From assembly GCA_035541735.1 (NCBI GenBank), contig DATKMS010000390.1:1-64000 (forward strand): a stretch of 64,000 nucleotides of DNA, written 5' to 3'. Within the stretch, counting starts at the first letter, position 1, and each line of letters starts with the position of its first letter. The position numbers and the translations under genes were made by a program. This DNA comes from DATKMS01 sp035541735. Its GTDB lineage: Bacteria > Desulfobacterota > Binatia > HRBIN30. Positions 41,846 through 49,630 of the stretch are shown here, in pieces. The notes beneath the pieces were generated by a model. The model searched no databases, was not told where the DNA came from, and was given only the letters and a program-made list of their open reading frames with translations.

Positions 41846-42522
41846 CCAAGCCGCAACCTGATCCGCTCGTCTTTCTGGTCGATGTGGATGATACGTTGCT
41901 CGACAACGATCGGATCCAGAACGATCTCAGGCGCCATCTCGAACGTGAATTCGGACCTGCCTGCCGCGACCGGTACTGGGCGATTCTCGATGACCTGTTC
42001 AACGAGTTGGGCTACCGCGACTACCTCGGCGCCCTGCAGCGCTATCGCGTCGAACACCCACAAGACATACACCTGCTGTCCATGTCGTCCTACCTGGTCG
42101 ACTACCCGTTCGCCAATCGCTTGTACCCCGGAGCGCTCGATGTGCTGGAGCGCTTCAACTCCTGGGGGCGGACGGTCATCCTGTCGGACGGCGATGTGGT
42201 CTTCCAGCCGCGCAAGGTCGAACGCTCCGGCATCTTCGCGGCGGTGGAGGGGCATGTGCTCATCTACATCCACAAAGAGGACGCACTCGCCGACGTCGAG
42301 CGGCGCTACCCCGCCGACCACTACGTCCTGGTTGACGACAAGCTGCGTATTCTCGCTGCGGTCAAGACTGCCTGGGGTGACCGCGTGACCACCGTGTTGC
42401 CTCGGCAAGGGATGTATGCCCGCGATCCGAAGGTCGTCGCCTCCTATCCAGCGGCGGATGTGACGGTCGAGCGCATCGGCGACCTGGTCGACTACGACTT
42501 GCTGGCGCTGCTCGCCCGGTAA
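41842..42522 (+). CDS. HAD-superfamily hydrolase
   Basis: A 226-residue haloacid-dehalogenase-like phosphatase. FLVDVDDTLLDND holds the nucleophile Asp 14 and the general acid Asp 16; VILSDGDVVFQPRKVERSG is motif II/III (Ser then Lys); HYVLVDDKLRIL is motif IV with the acidic Mg ligands. A helical cap lies between residues 20 and 95. It overlaps pgm by ATGA, so it is co-translated with phosphoglucomutase; it may remove a phosphate from a by-product sugar phosphate, but that is inference. Confidence 0.88.
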   Translation: MTKPQPDPLVFLVDVDDTLLDNDRIQNDLRRHLEREFGPACRDRYWAILDDLFNELGYRDYLGALQRYRVEHPQDIHLLSMSSYLVDYPFANRLYPGALDVLERFNSWGRTVILSDGDVVFQPRKVERSGIFAAVEGHVLIYIHKEDALADVERRYPADHYVLVDDKLRILAAVKTAWGDRVTTVLPRQGMYARDPKVVASYPAADVTVERIGDLVDYDLLALLAR

Positions 42523-42649
42523 CGATCGACGCGTTCGGCCACGGACCTCCTCCCATGAAACGAGCGATTCCCCTGCCCGAACGCCTGGTGATCGCTTGAA
42601 TCCTGGCCTGCAACCCGTTGAGAACCAGAGTCCAAAAAGGGGGGCAACG

Positions 42650-43498
42650 ATGTCCAAGAGGGATTCGCCGTCGGAGCCGGTTCCTGAGCTCAAGCCGGGG
42701 ACATATAGCGACGGTCATCCACTTGATGTAGTGCACTATCTCGAATGCAAGATCATCCTGAAGCCCGACCGCTTCACCTCGATCAAGAGCTACCTCGATT
42801 TTGCCAAGCTGGTGCGGCGAGTGGCGGACCTCACTGATGTTGGGTTGTCCACGCGGCACCTGGCTGGCCAGAGGCCGCAGATCAGAGAGGTGGTCTTTCT
42901 GGACACACCGGACTTCAGGCTTTACAACCATGCCTTCATCTTGCGGCGCCGCATTCAGTATGAAGACGGGTTCCCGGTGGGCGATCCGGAAGTCGTGTTC
43001 AAGTTCCGGCACCCGGACATGCAGAGGGCGGCGGATTTGGACGTCCGCCCGAACATCCCGGGTGTGTACCGGATCAAGTTCAAGGCGGAGGCGTTACCGC
43101 TGAAGGACAAGCTCGGCGGCTTCCGTCTGTTGTATTCTCACAACGTGGAGTTTGGCCTGAGCCAGGCGGAAGAGGTGGACCGCACGTCTCTCGCGACCCT
43201 AGCGCGTCTGTTTCCCTGCTTGGCCTCCCTGGGCAAACCTGGCACCCAAAAGATTGCTTTCGTGAACCAAACGATCGTAGAGGAGGTGCTCGTCGATCTC
43301 GGCAGACTGAATTTCGGCAAAGGGGTGATCGCCAAGACGAATGCGGCACTGTGGCGTGAACGCGGCGATCACAGACCACTGGTGGGGCAGTATTCGCGGT
43401 CTTGCTCGGCAGCCGGACCAATCCGGCTCTTCTGGTGCTTGGCGGGGCGTTGGTCGGCCTCTTCGCCTTGCGGTGACAAACCATCCGAAGGCGGATGA
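42650..43498 (+). CDS. CYTH-like (triphosphate tunnel) protein, C-terminal frame apparently shifted
   Basis: ATG 42650 follows AAAAAGGGGGG. The body resembles the CYTH fold: YLECKIILKPDRF as the first strand, VVFLDTPDFRLYNHAFILRR (substrate-tunnel strand), DPEVVFKFRHPD and YRIKFKAEALPLKD. The usual E-x-E-x-K start is reduced to E-x-K. After residue about 245 (ALWRERGDHRPLVG) the reading becomes Cys/Ser-rich and unlike a domain. In the neighbouring frame the same DNA encodes AVFAVLLGSRTNPALLVLGG and then ALVGLFALR before TGA 43474-43476: a tail-anchor helix. One missing G in the run 43384-43387 would explain this. Possible substrates are polyphosphate-like; unknown. Confidence 0.7.
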   Translation: MSKRDSPSEPVPELKPGTYSDGHPLDVVHYLECKIILKPDRFTSIKSYLDFAKLVRRVADLTDVGLSTRHLAGQRPQIREVVFLDTPDFRLYNHAFILRRRIQYEDGFPVGDPEVVFKFRHPDMQRAADLDVRPNIPGVYRIKFKAEALPLKDKLGGFRLLYSHNVEFGLSQAEEVDRTSLATLARLFPCLASLGKPGTQKIAFVNQTIVEEVLVDLGRLNFGKGVIAKTNAALWRERGDHRPLVGQYSRSCSAAGPIRLFWCLAGRWSASSPCGDKPSEGG

Positions 43499-43521
43499 CG
43501 GCCGGCAAGAGGAGGATATGC

Positions 43522-44061
43522 ATGCGTCGACGCGGGAGTGTGTGGCTCTTCGGGATGGTCATCTGTGTCGGCTGCTCACGCTACACGGTACAGTCATCTT
43601 TCGATCCGGCAGTGAACTTTCAGGCGCTCAAGACCTACGACTGGAAACCCGGCCCGCAACCCTCGCTTGGCGATCCGCGGGTCAGCGACGCACTCGTTGA
43701 TACCACCGTCCGCGGCGCCGTCGACCGCGAACTGGCGGCGAAGGGGTTCACCAAATCATCAGCGGGCAGCGCTGACTTTCTCCTGGCGTACGACGGTGGA
43801 ATAAACTTCGAGACGAGCGTCGTCGCCATTACCAGATCGACCAACGCCGGCGGCGGTGCGTTTGTGGCGCGGCAGCACATCGATACGGCCGATTTCGAGC
43901 AAGGGACACTGGTCCTCATGGCGTTCGAGCCGGAGACGGCGAAGCCGATTTGGCGCGGTGTCGTCACCGGCATCTTCGATCCAACTGCCACGCCCGAGCA
44001 ACGCCGGCAGCGGATCACCGACGCGGTCCACAAGCTGCTCCGGCAATTCCCGCCGCAGTGA
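43522..44061 (+). CDS. DUF4136 lipoprotein
   Basis: A 179-residue predicted lipoprotein. ATG 43522 follows GGAGG at 43511-43515; an earlier in-frame ATG at 43495 would add nine residues. The leader FGMVICVGC places the lipidated Cys at residue 18. The mature protein starts with VQSSFDPAVNFQALKTYDWK, the characteristic opening of DUF4136 ('D...dFs.ykTyaW'), and continues DFLLAYDGGINFETSV and GTLVLMAFEPETAKPIWRG, which match the later strand 'L.vdl.d..t.kliWrG'. Family function is unknown; members are periplasmic or outer-membrane lipoproteins. Confidence 0.88.
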   Translation: MRRRGSVWLFGMVICVGCSRYTVQSSFDPAVNFQALKTYDWKPGPQPSLGDPRVSDALVDTTVRGAVDRELAAKGFTKSSAGSADFLLAYDGGINFETSVVAITRSTNAGGGAFVARQHIDTADFEQGTLVLMAFEPETAKPIWRGVVTGIFDPTATPEQRRQRITDAVHKLLRQFPPQ

Positions 44062-44301
44062 GCGCGGACGACGGTGAGAGTGTCGGTTCGAGCCGCAGAC
44101 CAGCCGCCGCATACTTGCCCCGCTTTGCCGCCTCGGCTAGAAGCCACGCTTGGGGACTGAACTTCCTATCTGCATCCGGCCGGACAACCGGACACCCAGC
44201 GGAGCAGAGCGAGCTGACGAAACCCGCGGAGGACCACGATCAATCGGAAGGAGACAGACCTAGGCGCGCCGACGGTTGCGGGAAGGCTCGCGCGAGCCTC
44301 G

Positions 44302-45285
44302 ATGTTGCTCCTGGGAGTCGCGCTGCTCGCGTACCTGCTGTACGGCTTCGGCTCTGCCAAGATCTGGTTCGACCTGCAGGCGATCGGCTGGCGCTTCGTC
44401 GTCATCGTCGCATTGGAGGCGGTGGTCAGCGGAATGAACGCGCGGGCGTGGTGGTGTACGCTTCCAAAGCAGACTCGCCACGGGTCTTTGACGAGGCTCC
44501 TTCTGGTCCAACTCGCGGGAAGCGCGTTGAACGAGAGCGTTCCCGCGGGACCGGTGTACGGAGAGCCGATCAAGATACTGCTTTTGAAAGAGCACTTTCG
44601 GGCATCCGTAACAGCCGCCAGCCTGCTGAGTTCGAAGGTCGCCCAGGCGCTGGCCCGCGCGCTCTTTGTCATTCTCGGCATGCTCGCGGCGTCCTGGTCT
44701 CTCAAGCTCGAACATCTACCGGTGCGCAGCCTGGCCATCGGCTTCACCCTGACCGCTGCGGGCGTCGGTGCGTTCATGGTGCTGCAGATTCGTGGCTTGT
44801 CGGGGCCGGCAAGAATAGTATCCGCTCGTTTGCGTTTCCTGGGTCACTGGGTGGAGCGGATCGAGCACGGCCTGGAACGGGTTGATGAACACCTGCAGGA
44901 ACTCTACCGCGGACGCCACTGGGATTTTGTGGCTTCGGTCCTGTGGGGCCTCGCCGGACTGGGCGTCGGTGTCGTCCAGGTCTGGCTCATGATGGGGTGG
45001 ATCGGACTGGAGCGAGATTGGCTTTCGAGCTTGACGATCGAGGCGTTTGCGGTGTTGGTGAGCTTTGTCTCATTCGTGATCCCCGGATCTCTCGGCGTTC
45101 AGGAGGGCGGCAAGTTGCTGATCTTTGCCGCGCTCGGATTACCGCTCTCGGCGGGTTTGAGCGTCGGCGTCGCGTTTCGGCTCAACAACATCGTGACGGT
45201 CCTCGAGGGTTTGGCGGCGCTCGCGTGGCTGCGACCGCATCGGGTTTTGCAGACGGCGCGCCTCGGCGTCGCTCGTCGCTCGTGA
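44302..45285 (+). CDS. Flippase-like integral membrane protein (LPG synthase TM / UPF0104 family)
   Basis: A 327-residue protein with about eight membrane helices. Hallmarks of the family are LLLVQLAGSALNESVPAGPV near residue 75, EPIKILLLKEHF, and LVSFVSFVIPGSLGVQEGGK near residue 260, then FRLNNIVTVLEGLAAL. Relatives include the membrane half of lysyl-phosphatidylglycerol synthase, AglD and HpnL-like proteins, which move or modify lipids. A perfect 14-base palindrome (GGCTCGCGCGAGCC, 44285-44298) lies right before the ATG, leaving no obvious ribosome-binding site; a GGAAGGAGA at 44246-44254 suggests that translation may start at a non-ATG codon further upstream. It precedes the CDP-alcohol transferase by 63 bases. 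Confidence 0.85.
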   Translation: MLLLGVALLAYLLYGFGSAKIWFDLQAIGWRFVVIVALEAVVSGMNARAWWCTLPKQTRHGSLTRLLLVQLAGSALNESVPAGPVYGEPIKILLLKEHFRASVTAASLLSSKVAQALARALFVILGMLAASWSLKLEHLPVRSLAIGFTLTAAGVGAFMVLQIRGLSGPARIVSARLRFLGHWVERIEHGLERVDEHLQELYRGRHWDFVASVLWGLAGLGVGVVQVWLMMGWIGLERDWLSSLTIEAFAVLVSFVSFVIPGSLGVQEGGKLLIFAALGLPLSAGLSVGVAFRLNNIVTVLEGLAALAWLRPHRVLQTARLGVARRS

Positions 45286-45348
45286 GCTATTGTCGCGCCA
45301 GGAACTTCGTGAGATGCGGGATACAAGAAGCGAGATACTGGAGAAAGC

Positions 45349-46641
45349 ATGTTGAATGAAGCTCGCCCGGTCGAGACGGCTCTGATCTACGTCCCGCCAC
45401 GCGCTGGCGACCTGATTTTCGGACGGCCGCTGCTGGAACGCCTGCTGCACGCTTGCCGGCGTGCCGGGGTGCAGCGGTTCTTCATTGAAGCGGCCGATGG
45501 TGGGGCCGGCGTGCGCGCCGCGCTCGGCGCCTTTGCGGACAACCCCGACGTCCGCTGCGTCGGCTCGCTGGCCGAGGTGCTCGACCAACTCCCCCACGGC
45601 ACACGTTGTCTGGCCCTGCGCGGCAGTCTCGTGGTGGCGGCGGCGCAGCTGCGTAGTGTGCTCGCCAGTCAGGCGCTGCGCCCCGGCGAGGTCGTCGAGG
45701 TCGAGAGTACGAACGGAGCGCACAGCGGTGCGGTGGCAGTCGGGCCACTGGAACGGCTCCTCAACCGCGACGCCGCAGCACGCATTGCACCCACGGGCCA
45801 ACTGCCCTTCGTGCTCAACGAACGTCCGGAGGACGCGCGTGAGGCGGAACTGCGGCTGGCGCGCGAGCTGCGCCGCGAGAGCGCCGAGAAGGACGCACCG
45901 ATGGCGCGCTGGCTCGACCGGCGGCTGTCCTGGCGCATCAGCTACCGTTTGGCGCACACCGCCGTTATGCCGAACCAGGTGACGCTCTTCAGCACCGCCA
46001 TTGGACTGTTGAGCGCGGCGCTGTTCGCCTCTCCCGGCTATTGGCCGCGCGTGTTGGCGGCAGTGCTGTTCCTCGTCGCGACCACGCTGGACGGCGTCGA
46101 CGGCGAACTGGCGCGGCTCAAGATGGCCGAGTCGCGTTTCGGCGCCCAGCTCGACACGGTGACCGACAACCTGGTGCACGTCGCGCTCTTCGCCGGTGTC
46201 ATGATCGGTTGCTACCGGGCGAGTGCAAGTGCTGCCTACGCGTGGCTGCTCGTTCTTCTATTGGGTGGGTTCGTCTCGGTCACCATCGCGGGGCGGCGGG
46301 CGCGGCTGGTGACCGGCGATCGCCAGTGGATCGCCAAAATCGAGCGGCTGACTGGCCGCGACTTTGCTTATCTTCTCCTCGTGCTCGCGCTGCTGGACCG
46401 GATCTATTACTTTGCCTGGGGGGCGGCGTTCGGCACGTACGTCTTTGCGGCTGTCCTGTGGCGAATGACGACAAGGCGGTGGGGGCCGAGTGTGAGTGCC
46501 AGCCCGCTCCCCGCGGCGGGTGCCATCGACAGTGAGCCCAGCTCCGAGGGCCGTGGCCTGCTGCTGGAACTGGGAGATCTGTGGCGTGCGGTATGGGCGA
46601 TGAGGGCTGCGAAAGCCGCAACAGGTGATGGTGAAGAGTAG
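45349..46641 (+). CDS. CDP-alcohol phosphotransferase with N-terminal nucleotidyltransferase-like domain
   Basis: A 430-residue protein. The C-terminal half is a CDP-alcohol phosphatidyltransferase: LDGVDGELARLKMAESRFGA and QLDTVTDN give the full D-x2-D-G-x2-A-R-x8-G-x3-D-x3-D signature (around residues 246-268), followed by membrane helices. The N-terminal 150 residues have the outline of a sugar-nucleotidyltransferase (IFGRPLLERLLHACRRAGVQ, RCLALRGSLVVAA) but lack the glycine-rich GxGxR and Lys nucleotide-binding residues, so that half may be non-catalytic. The layout recalls bifunctional inositol-phosphate cytidylyltransferase/phosphotransferases. It may make an inositol- or alcohol-phosphate lipid. 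Confidence 0.85.
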   Translation: MLNEARPVETALIYVPPRAGDLIFGRPLLERLLHACRRAGVQRFFIEAADGGAGVRAALGAFADNPDVRCVGSLAEVLDQLPHGTRCLALRGSLVVAAAQLRSVLASQALRPGEVVEVESTNGAHSGAVAVGPLERLLNRDAAARIAPTGQLPFVLNERPEDAREAELRLARELRRESAEKDAPMARWLDRRLSWRISYRLAHTAVMPNQVTLFSTAIGLLSAALFASPGYWPRVLAAVLFLVATTLDGVDGELARLKMAESRFGAQLDTVTDNLVHVALFAGVMIGCYRASASAAYAWLLVLLLGGFVSVTIAGRRARLVTGDRQWIAKIERLTGRDFAYLLLVLALLDRIYYFAWGAAFGTYVFAAVLWRMTTRRWGPSVSASPLPAAGAIDSEPSSEGRGLLLELGDLWRAVWAMRAAKAATGDGEE

Positions 46642-46679
46642 GGTGCGCCGCCGGCCAGCGCGCCGGTGAGGAGAGCCGT

Positions 46680-49358
46680 GTGACATCCGCCCCTGAATTC
46701 CGGCGGCCGCGCTCTGTGGCCGATCCTCCCGAACTCGCGGCGCTGCGCAGCCGCCTGCGAAACGCACTGACGCGGCTGGCGCCGCGGCAGGTCTTCGAGC
46801 AGTTCATTCGCGAGAACGACGCAACGATCTGCCGTCCGAGGCTCGACGACGGCCGGGAGATCGTGGGCGCGCGTGCGACGATTCATACCGAGCTGGTGCG
46901 GCACTGGGCGGCTGCGGAGCAGCAGCGGCACGGCTATGCGAAGCCGTTTGCCGTGGTGGCGCTCGGCGGAACCGGGCGCGACGAGGTGACGCCGCGCTCG
47001 GATCTCGATTTCGCCTTGCTGTTCGACGACGCGCTCGAGGACAACGTCTTCCTCGGCGACTTGCAGCGTCAGGTGCTGCACACCGACGCCTTCTTCGACA
47101 CCTACGGCTTCCGCTTCGAGCCGCTGCCGTTCAATTTCGACGACGCCTCCGCGCTCACCGGCACGCAGCTGAACTCCTTCCTCGATCTGCGGCCCGTGCA
47201 CGATCCCGACAGCCTGGCGGAGCGCTTCATCGAACGCATCCGTGCCACCTACGATCCCTTCGCGCACTTTCTCTCCTTGCGCAGCAGCTGGTTGCTCCGC
47301 TGGCAGCAGCAGGCTGGTGCCGCGGAACGGCTGGACGCGTTCGACATCAAGCACGATGCGCTGCGGCTCTTCCTGGCGAGCATCTGGATGCTGGCGGGAC
47401 GGGAGTTTCGGCATAGCCACGAGGTCTATGCGCAGCTTGCGGATGCGCGCGACCTCGCTGCCTACTACTTCTTGCTGCGTGTGCGCTGCTTCGTGCACGC
47501 GCGGCGCCCGCCGGCCGAGCGTGCCGCAGCCCCTGGCGATCACCCGGAAGATCGCCTCGCGTTCGAGGACTTTGCATCGTTCGGAGAGTGGCTTGGGCCA
47601 GAGGCCGACGAGGCGGCGCGTTTCGAGTTTGCCAACGAGGTGCGCGAGCGATTGCTGTCGGCCCGCCGGCGCGTCGCACGATTCACGACATCGGTGCTCG
47701 CACGCGAGCTGACGCCGGGGCGACCGGTTGGGCCTGACAGCCCCTGGATCTACCGCCTGGCGGGATTGGCCCATAGGACATCGGACAGCTGCACCACACC
47801 GGTAGCGAAAAGTCGCGCGGCGTTGAGCTTGCTGCTGGCGGCACAGCACTACGACGTGCCGATCGACCCCGCCGAGCTGGAGGCCACCTTCCGCGACGCG
47901 GGTGACTGGCTTACGCCGGTGCCGGAGCTGTCAGCGTTGTTCTACGAACCGCGCGGCAGTCTTGCCAAGTCGTTCGAGTTCCTCGCGCAATTCGACGGCG
48001 CGTTGGAGCGGTTGTTTCCGGGCTATGCGCGCTTCGAGACGTCGATCGATGCCCGTGTGATGCGCGAGCGGAGATACCTCCGCGGCGTCAGCGTGCGTAA
48101 GAAGCTCGAAACCCTCGAAGGGCTCGTCCAGGCAGGCAGGGACGCGCTGCGTCTGGCGGTTGGCACACGGCGGACAGCGGATCCAGGTGACGCCGTAGAC
48201 CCCCGCATCGAGGCGGCGCTGCTCGGGCCCGACGAGCTTGCCGCGGTGAAGCTGGCGTTGACGACGAAGCGGCTGCCGCTGACGGAGGAAGACGTCCGGC
48301 AGCGCTCGGATGCGGCACTGACCTTGCACGAGCGCCTCGCGTCCGGGTTCTCCGACATTCCGCTGGCGTCGTACTACGAGACCTATTGCGCACGCTGCGA
48401 GTTCTCCGAGGAGACCTTGCGGCTGACCGGGTTACTGGTGAAGTACCGGCGTGCGTTCAAGGAACGCGCCGAGCTCGGCTTGAACGACGATCGGCAAGTG
48501 CAGGAGTTCGCGGACCTCTGCGGCGGCGAGCAGGCGCTGCGCAGTTTGTTCGTCTTCACCTGTGTCGACCGCGCCGACTGGGAGACGCGCGAGCAGGAGC
48601 CGGCGCGCTGGTTTCGGATCGACGAGCTGTACGTGAAGACGATGCGCTGGATCCGGCCGGGCATCGATCCGAAGCAGCACCTGCGTAATGCAGGCTTCTC
48701 CGCGGTTGAGCTGGCCATCCTCGAAGATCTCGGCCCCGACTTCTTCGGCGGCGTCTACCGGCCGTATGCCGTGACGTTCGGCACGGATCTCCTGCGCCTG
48801 GCGGAGGAAGGGGAGGCGGCACCGCCCAAGGTGCGGCTGCTGCGCAACGGCACGTCGCGGATCCTCGGCGTCGCGGCGCGCGACTTCCGCGGGCTGGCGG
48901 CGTGCATTACCGGCGAACTCTGGCAGCGCGGCGTGAACCTGCAGCAGGCGCACTTGTTCTCCGCGATGCACTACGGCCTGGCGCTCGATTTCTTTCACCT
49001 CCCCCCGTCAACCCAACTCGGGGGCAATGAGCTGGCGCGGGTGATCGAGGGCGCGATCCGCGAACGTCGGCACATCGACGATGCGGACACCGCCGGACTG
49101 CCCAGTTCTGAACAGGGGCGCACCGTCCTACAGGAACGCCGCCCCGGGCTGTACCTGCTGCGGCACGAGACGGCGCTCGACGCCAGCGGTCTGGTCTATG
49201 CGCTGGCCTACCATGTGTTCCGCCATCTCGGCGCCAACATCTTCGCGCTCGACGCGCAGACCACCCGCCACGGTGCTTTCGTCTCCGTCTACCTTGGCTT
49301 GCCACCGGGGTTGACGCTGAGTGCCGCCGAGGAGATCGTGGGCCGCTGCTTCCGTTGA
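46680..49358 (+). CDS. GlnD-like nucleotidyltransferase with degenerate HD domain and two ACT domains
   Basis: An 892-residue GTG-started protein with the domain order of PII uridylyltransferase. The nucleotidyltransferase site GGTGRDEVTPRSDLDFALLF (about residues 95-114) is intact. The middle region aligns in outline with the GlnD HD domain but its metal ligands are gone: the stretch equivalent to 'HvYtVDeHTL' reads RVMRERRYLRGVSVRKKL and the 'LLHDIaKG' stretch reads VKLALTTKRLP. The following helices (LTGLLVKYRRAF; FVFTCVDRADW) correspond to 'LV..HL.MS' and 'L..LTvADiRA', again without His. Two ACT domains close the protein (LGVAARDFRGLAACITGELW and LVYALAYHVFRHLGANIFAL). It may add but not remove nucleotides from PII or another target. 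Confidence 0.85.
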   Translation: MTSAPEFRRPRSVADPPELAALRSRLRNALTRLAPRQVFEQFIRENDATICRPRLDDGREIVGARATIHTELVRHWAAAEQQRHGYAKPFAVVALGGTGRDEVTPRSDLDFALLFDDALEDNVFLGDLQRQVLHTDAFFDTYGFRFEPLPFNFDDASALTGTQLNSFLDLRPVHDPDSLAERFIERIRATYDPFAHFLSLRSSWLLRWQQQAGAAERLDAFDIKHDALRLFLASIWMLAGREFRHSHEVYAQLADARDLAAYYFLLRVRCFVHARRPPAERAAAPGDHPEDRLAFEDFASFGEWLGPEADEAARFEFANEVRERLLSARRRVARFTTSVLARELTPGRPVGPDSPWIYRLAGLAHRTSDSCTTPVAKSRAALSLLLAAQHYDVPIDPAELEATFRDAGDWLTPVPELSALFYEPRGSLAKSFEFLAQFDGALERLFPGYARFETSIDARVMRERRYLRGVSVRKKLETLEGLVQAGRDALRLAVGTRRTADPGDAVDPRIEAALLGPDELAAVKLALTTKRLPLTEEDVRQRSDAALTLHERLASGFSDIPLASYYETYCARCEFSEETLRLTGLLVKYRRAFKERAELGLNDDRQVQEFADLCGGEQALRSLFVFTCVDRADWETREQEPARWFRIDELYVKTMRWIRPGIDPKQHLRNAGFSAVELAILEDLGPDFFGGVYRPYAVTFGTDLLRLAEEGEAAPPKVRLLRNGTSRILGVAARDFRGLAACITGELWQRGVNLQQAHLFSAMHYGLALDFFHLPPSTQLGGNELARVIEGAIRERRHIDDADTAGLPSSEQGRTVLQERRPGLYLLRHETALDASGLVYALAYHVFRHLGANIFALDAQTTRHGAFVSVYLGLPPGLTLSAAEEIVGRCFR

Positions 49359-49500
49359 GCCGGGCGCGCAGTGCCCAAACCCCGTTGAGCAGCCTGTTCC
49401 GACACGGGAGGCGGTGTTGCTGTTCACCGGCCCCGCGCTACCGGCCGAGGCAACGGACTGCCGTAGCAACGGCGGGTTGGCGCACCCATGGCACCTGCGG

Positions 49501-49516
49501 TGGCACATTACTCGCC
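49501..49516 (+). promoter_or_regulatory. Candidate sigma-54 promoter
   Basis: TGGCACATTACTCGCC has the perfect -24 half TGGCAC and the invariant GC (49514-49515) ten bases after GG (49502-49503). The -12 half is TCGC rather than TTGC. It points toward the Thr-Pro repeat protein gene and would start transcription near 49527, about 105 bases before ATG 49631. Motif evidence only. The surrounding gap 49359-49630 shows no other feature. Confidence 0.4.
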
Positions 49517-49630
49517 TCATACCAAGCGAAATGACCGGGCGACCGCTTGAGTAGCAGTCGCCGCCAATGAAGGCATTGCTCTTGCTCACTCGGGTCGGTG
49601 GGCAGGGGTTCGGTGACCGACCGCGCAAGC

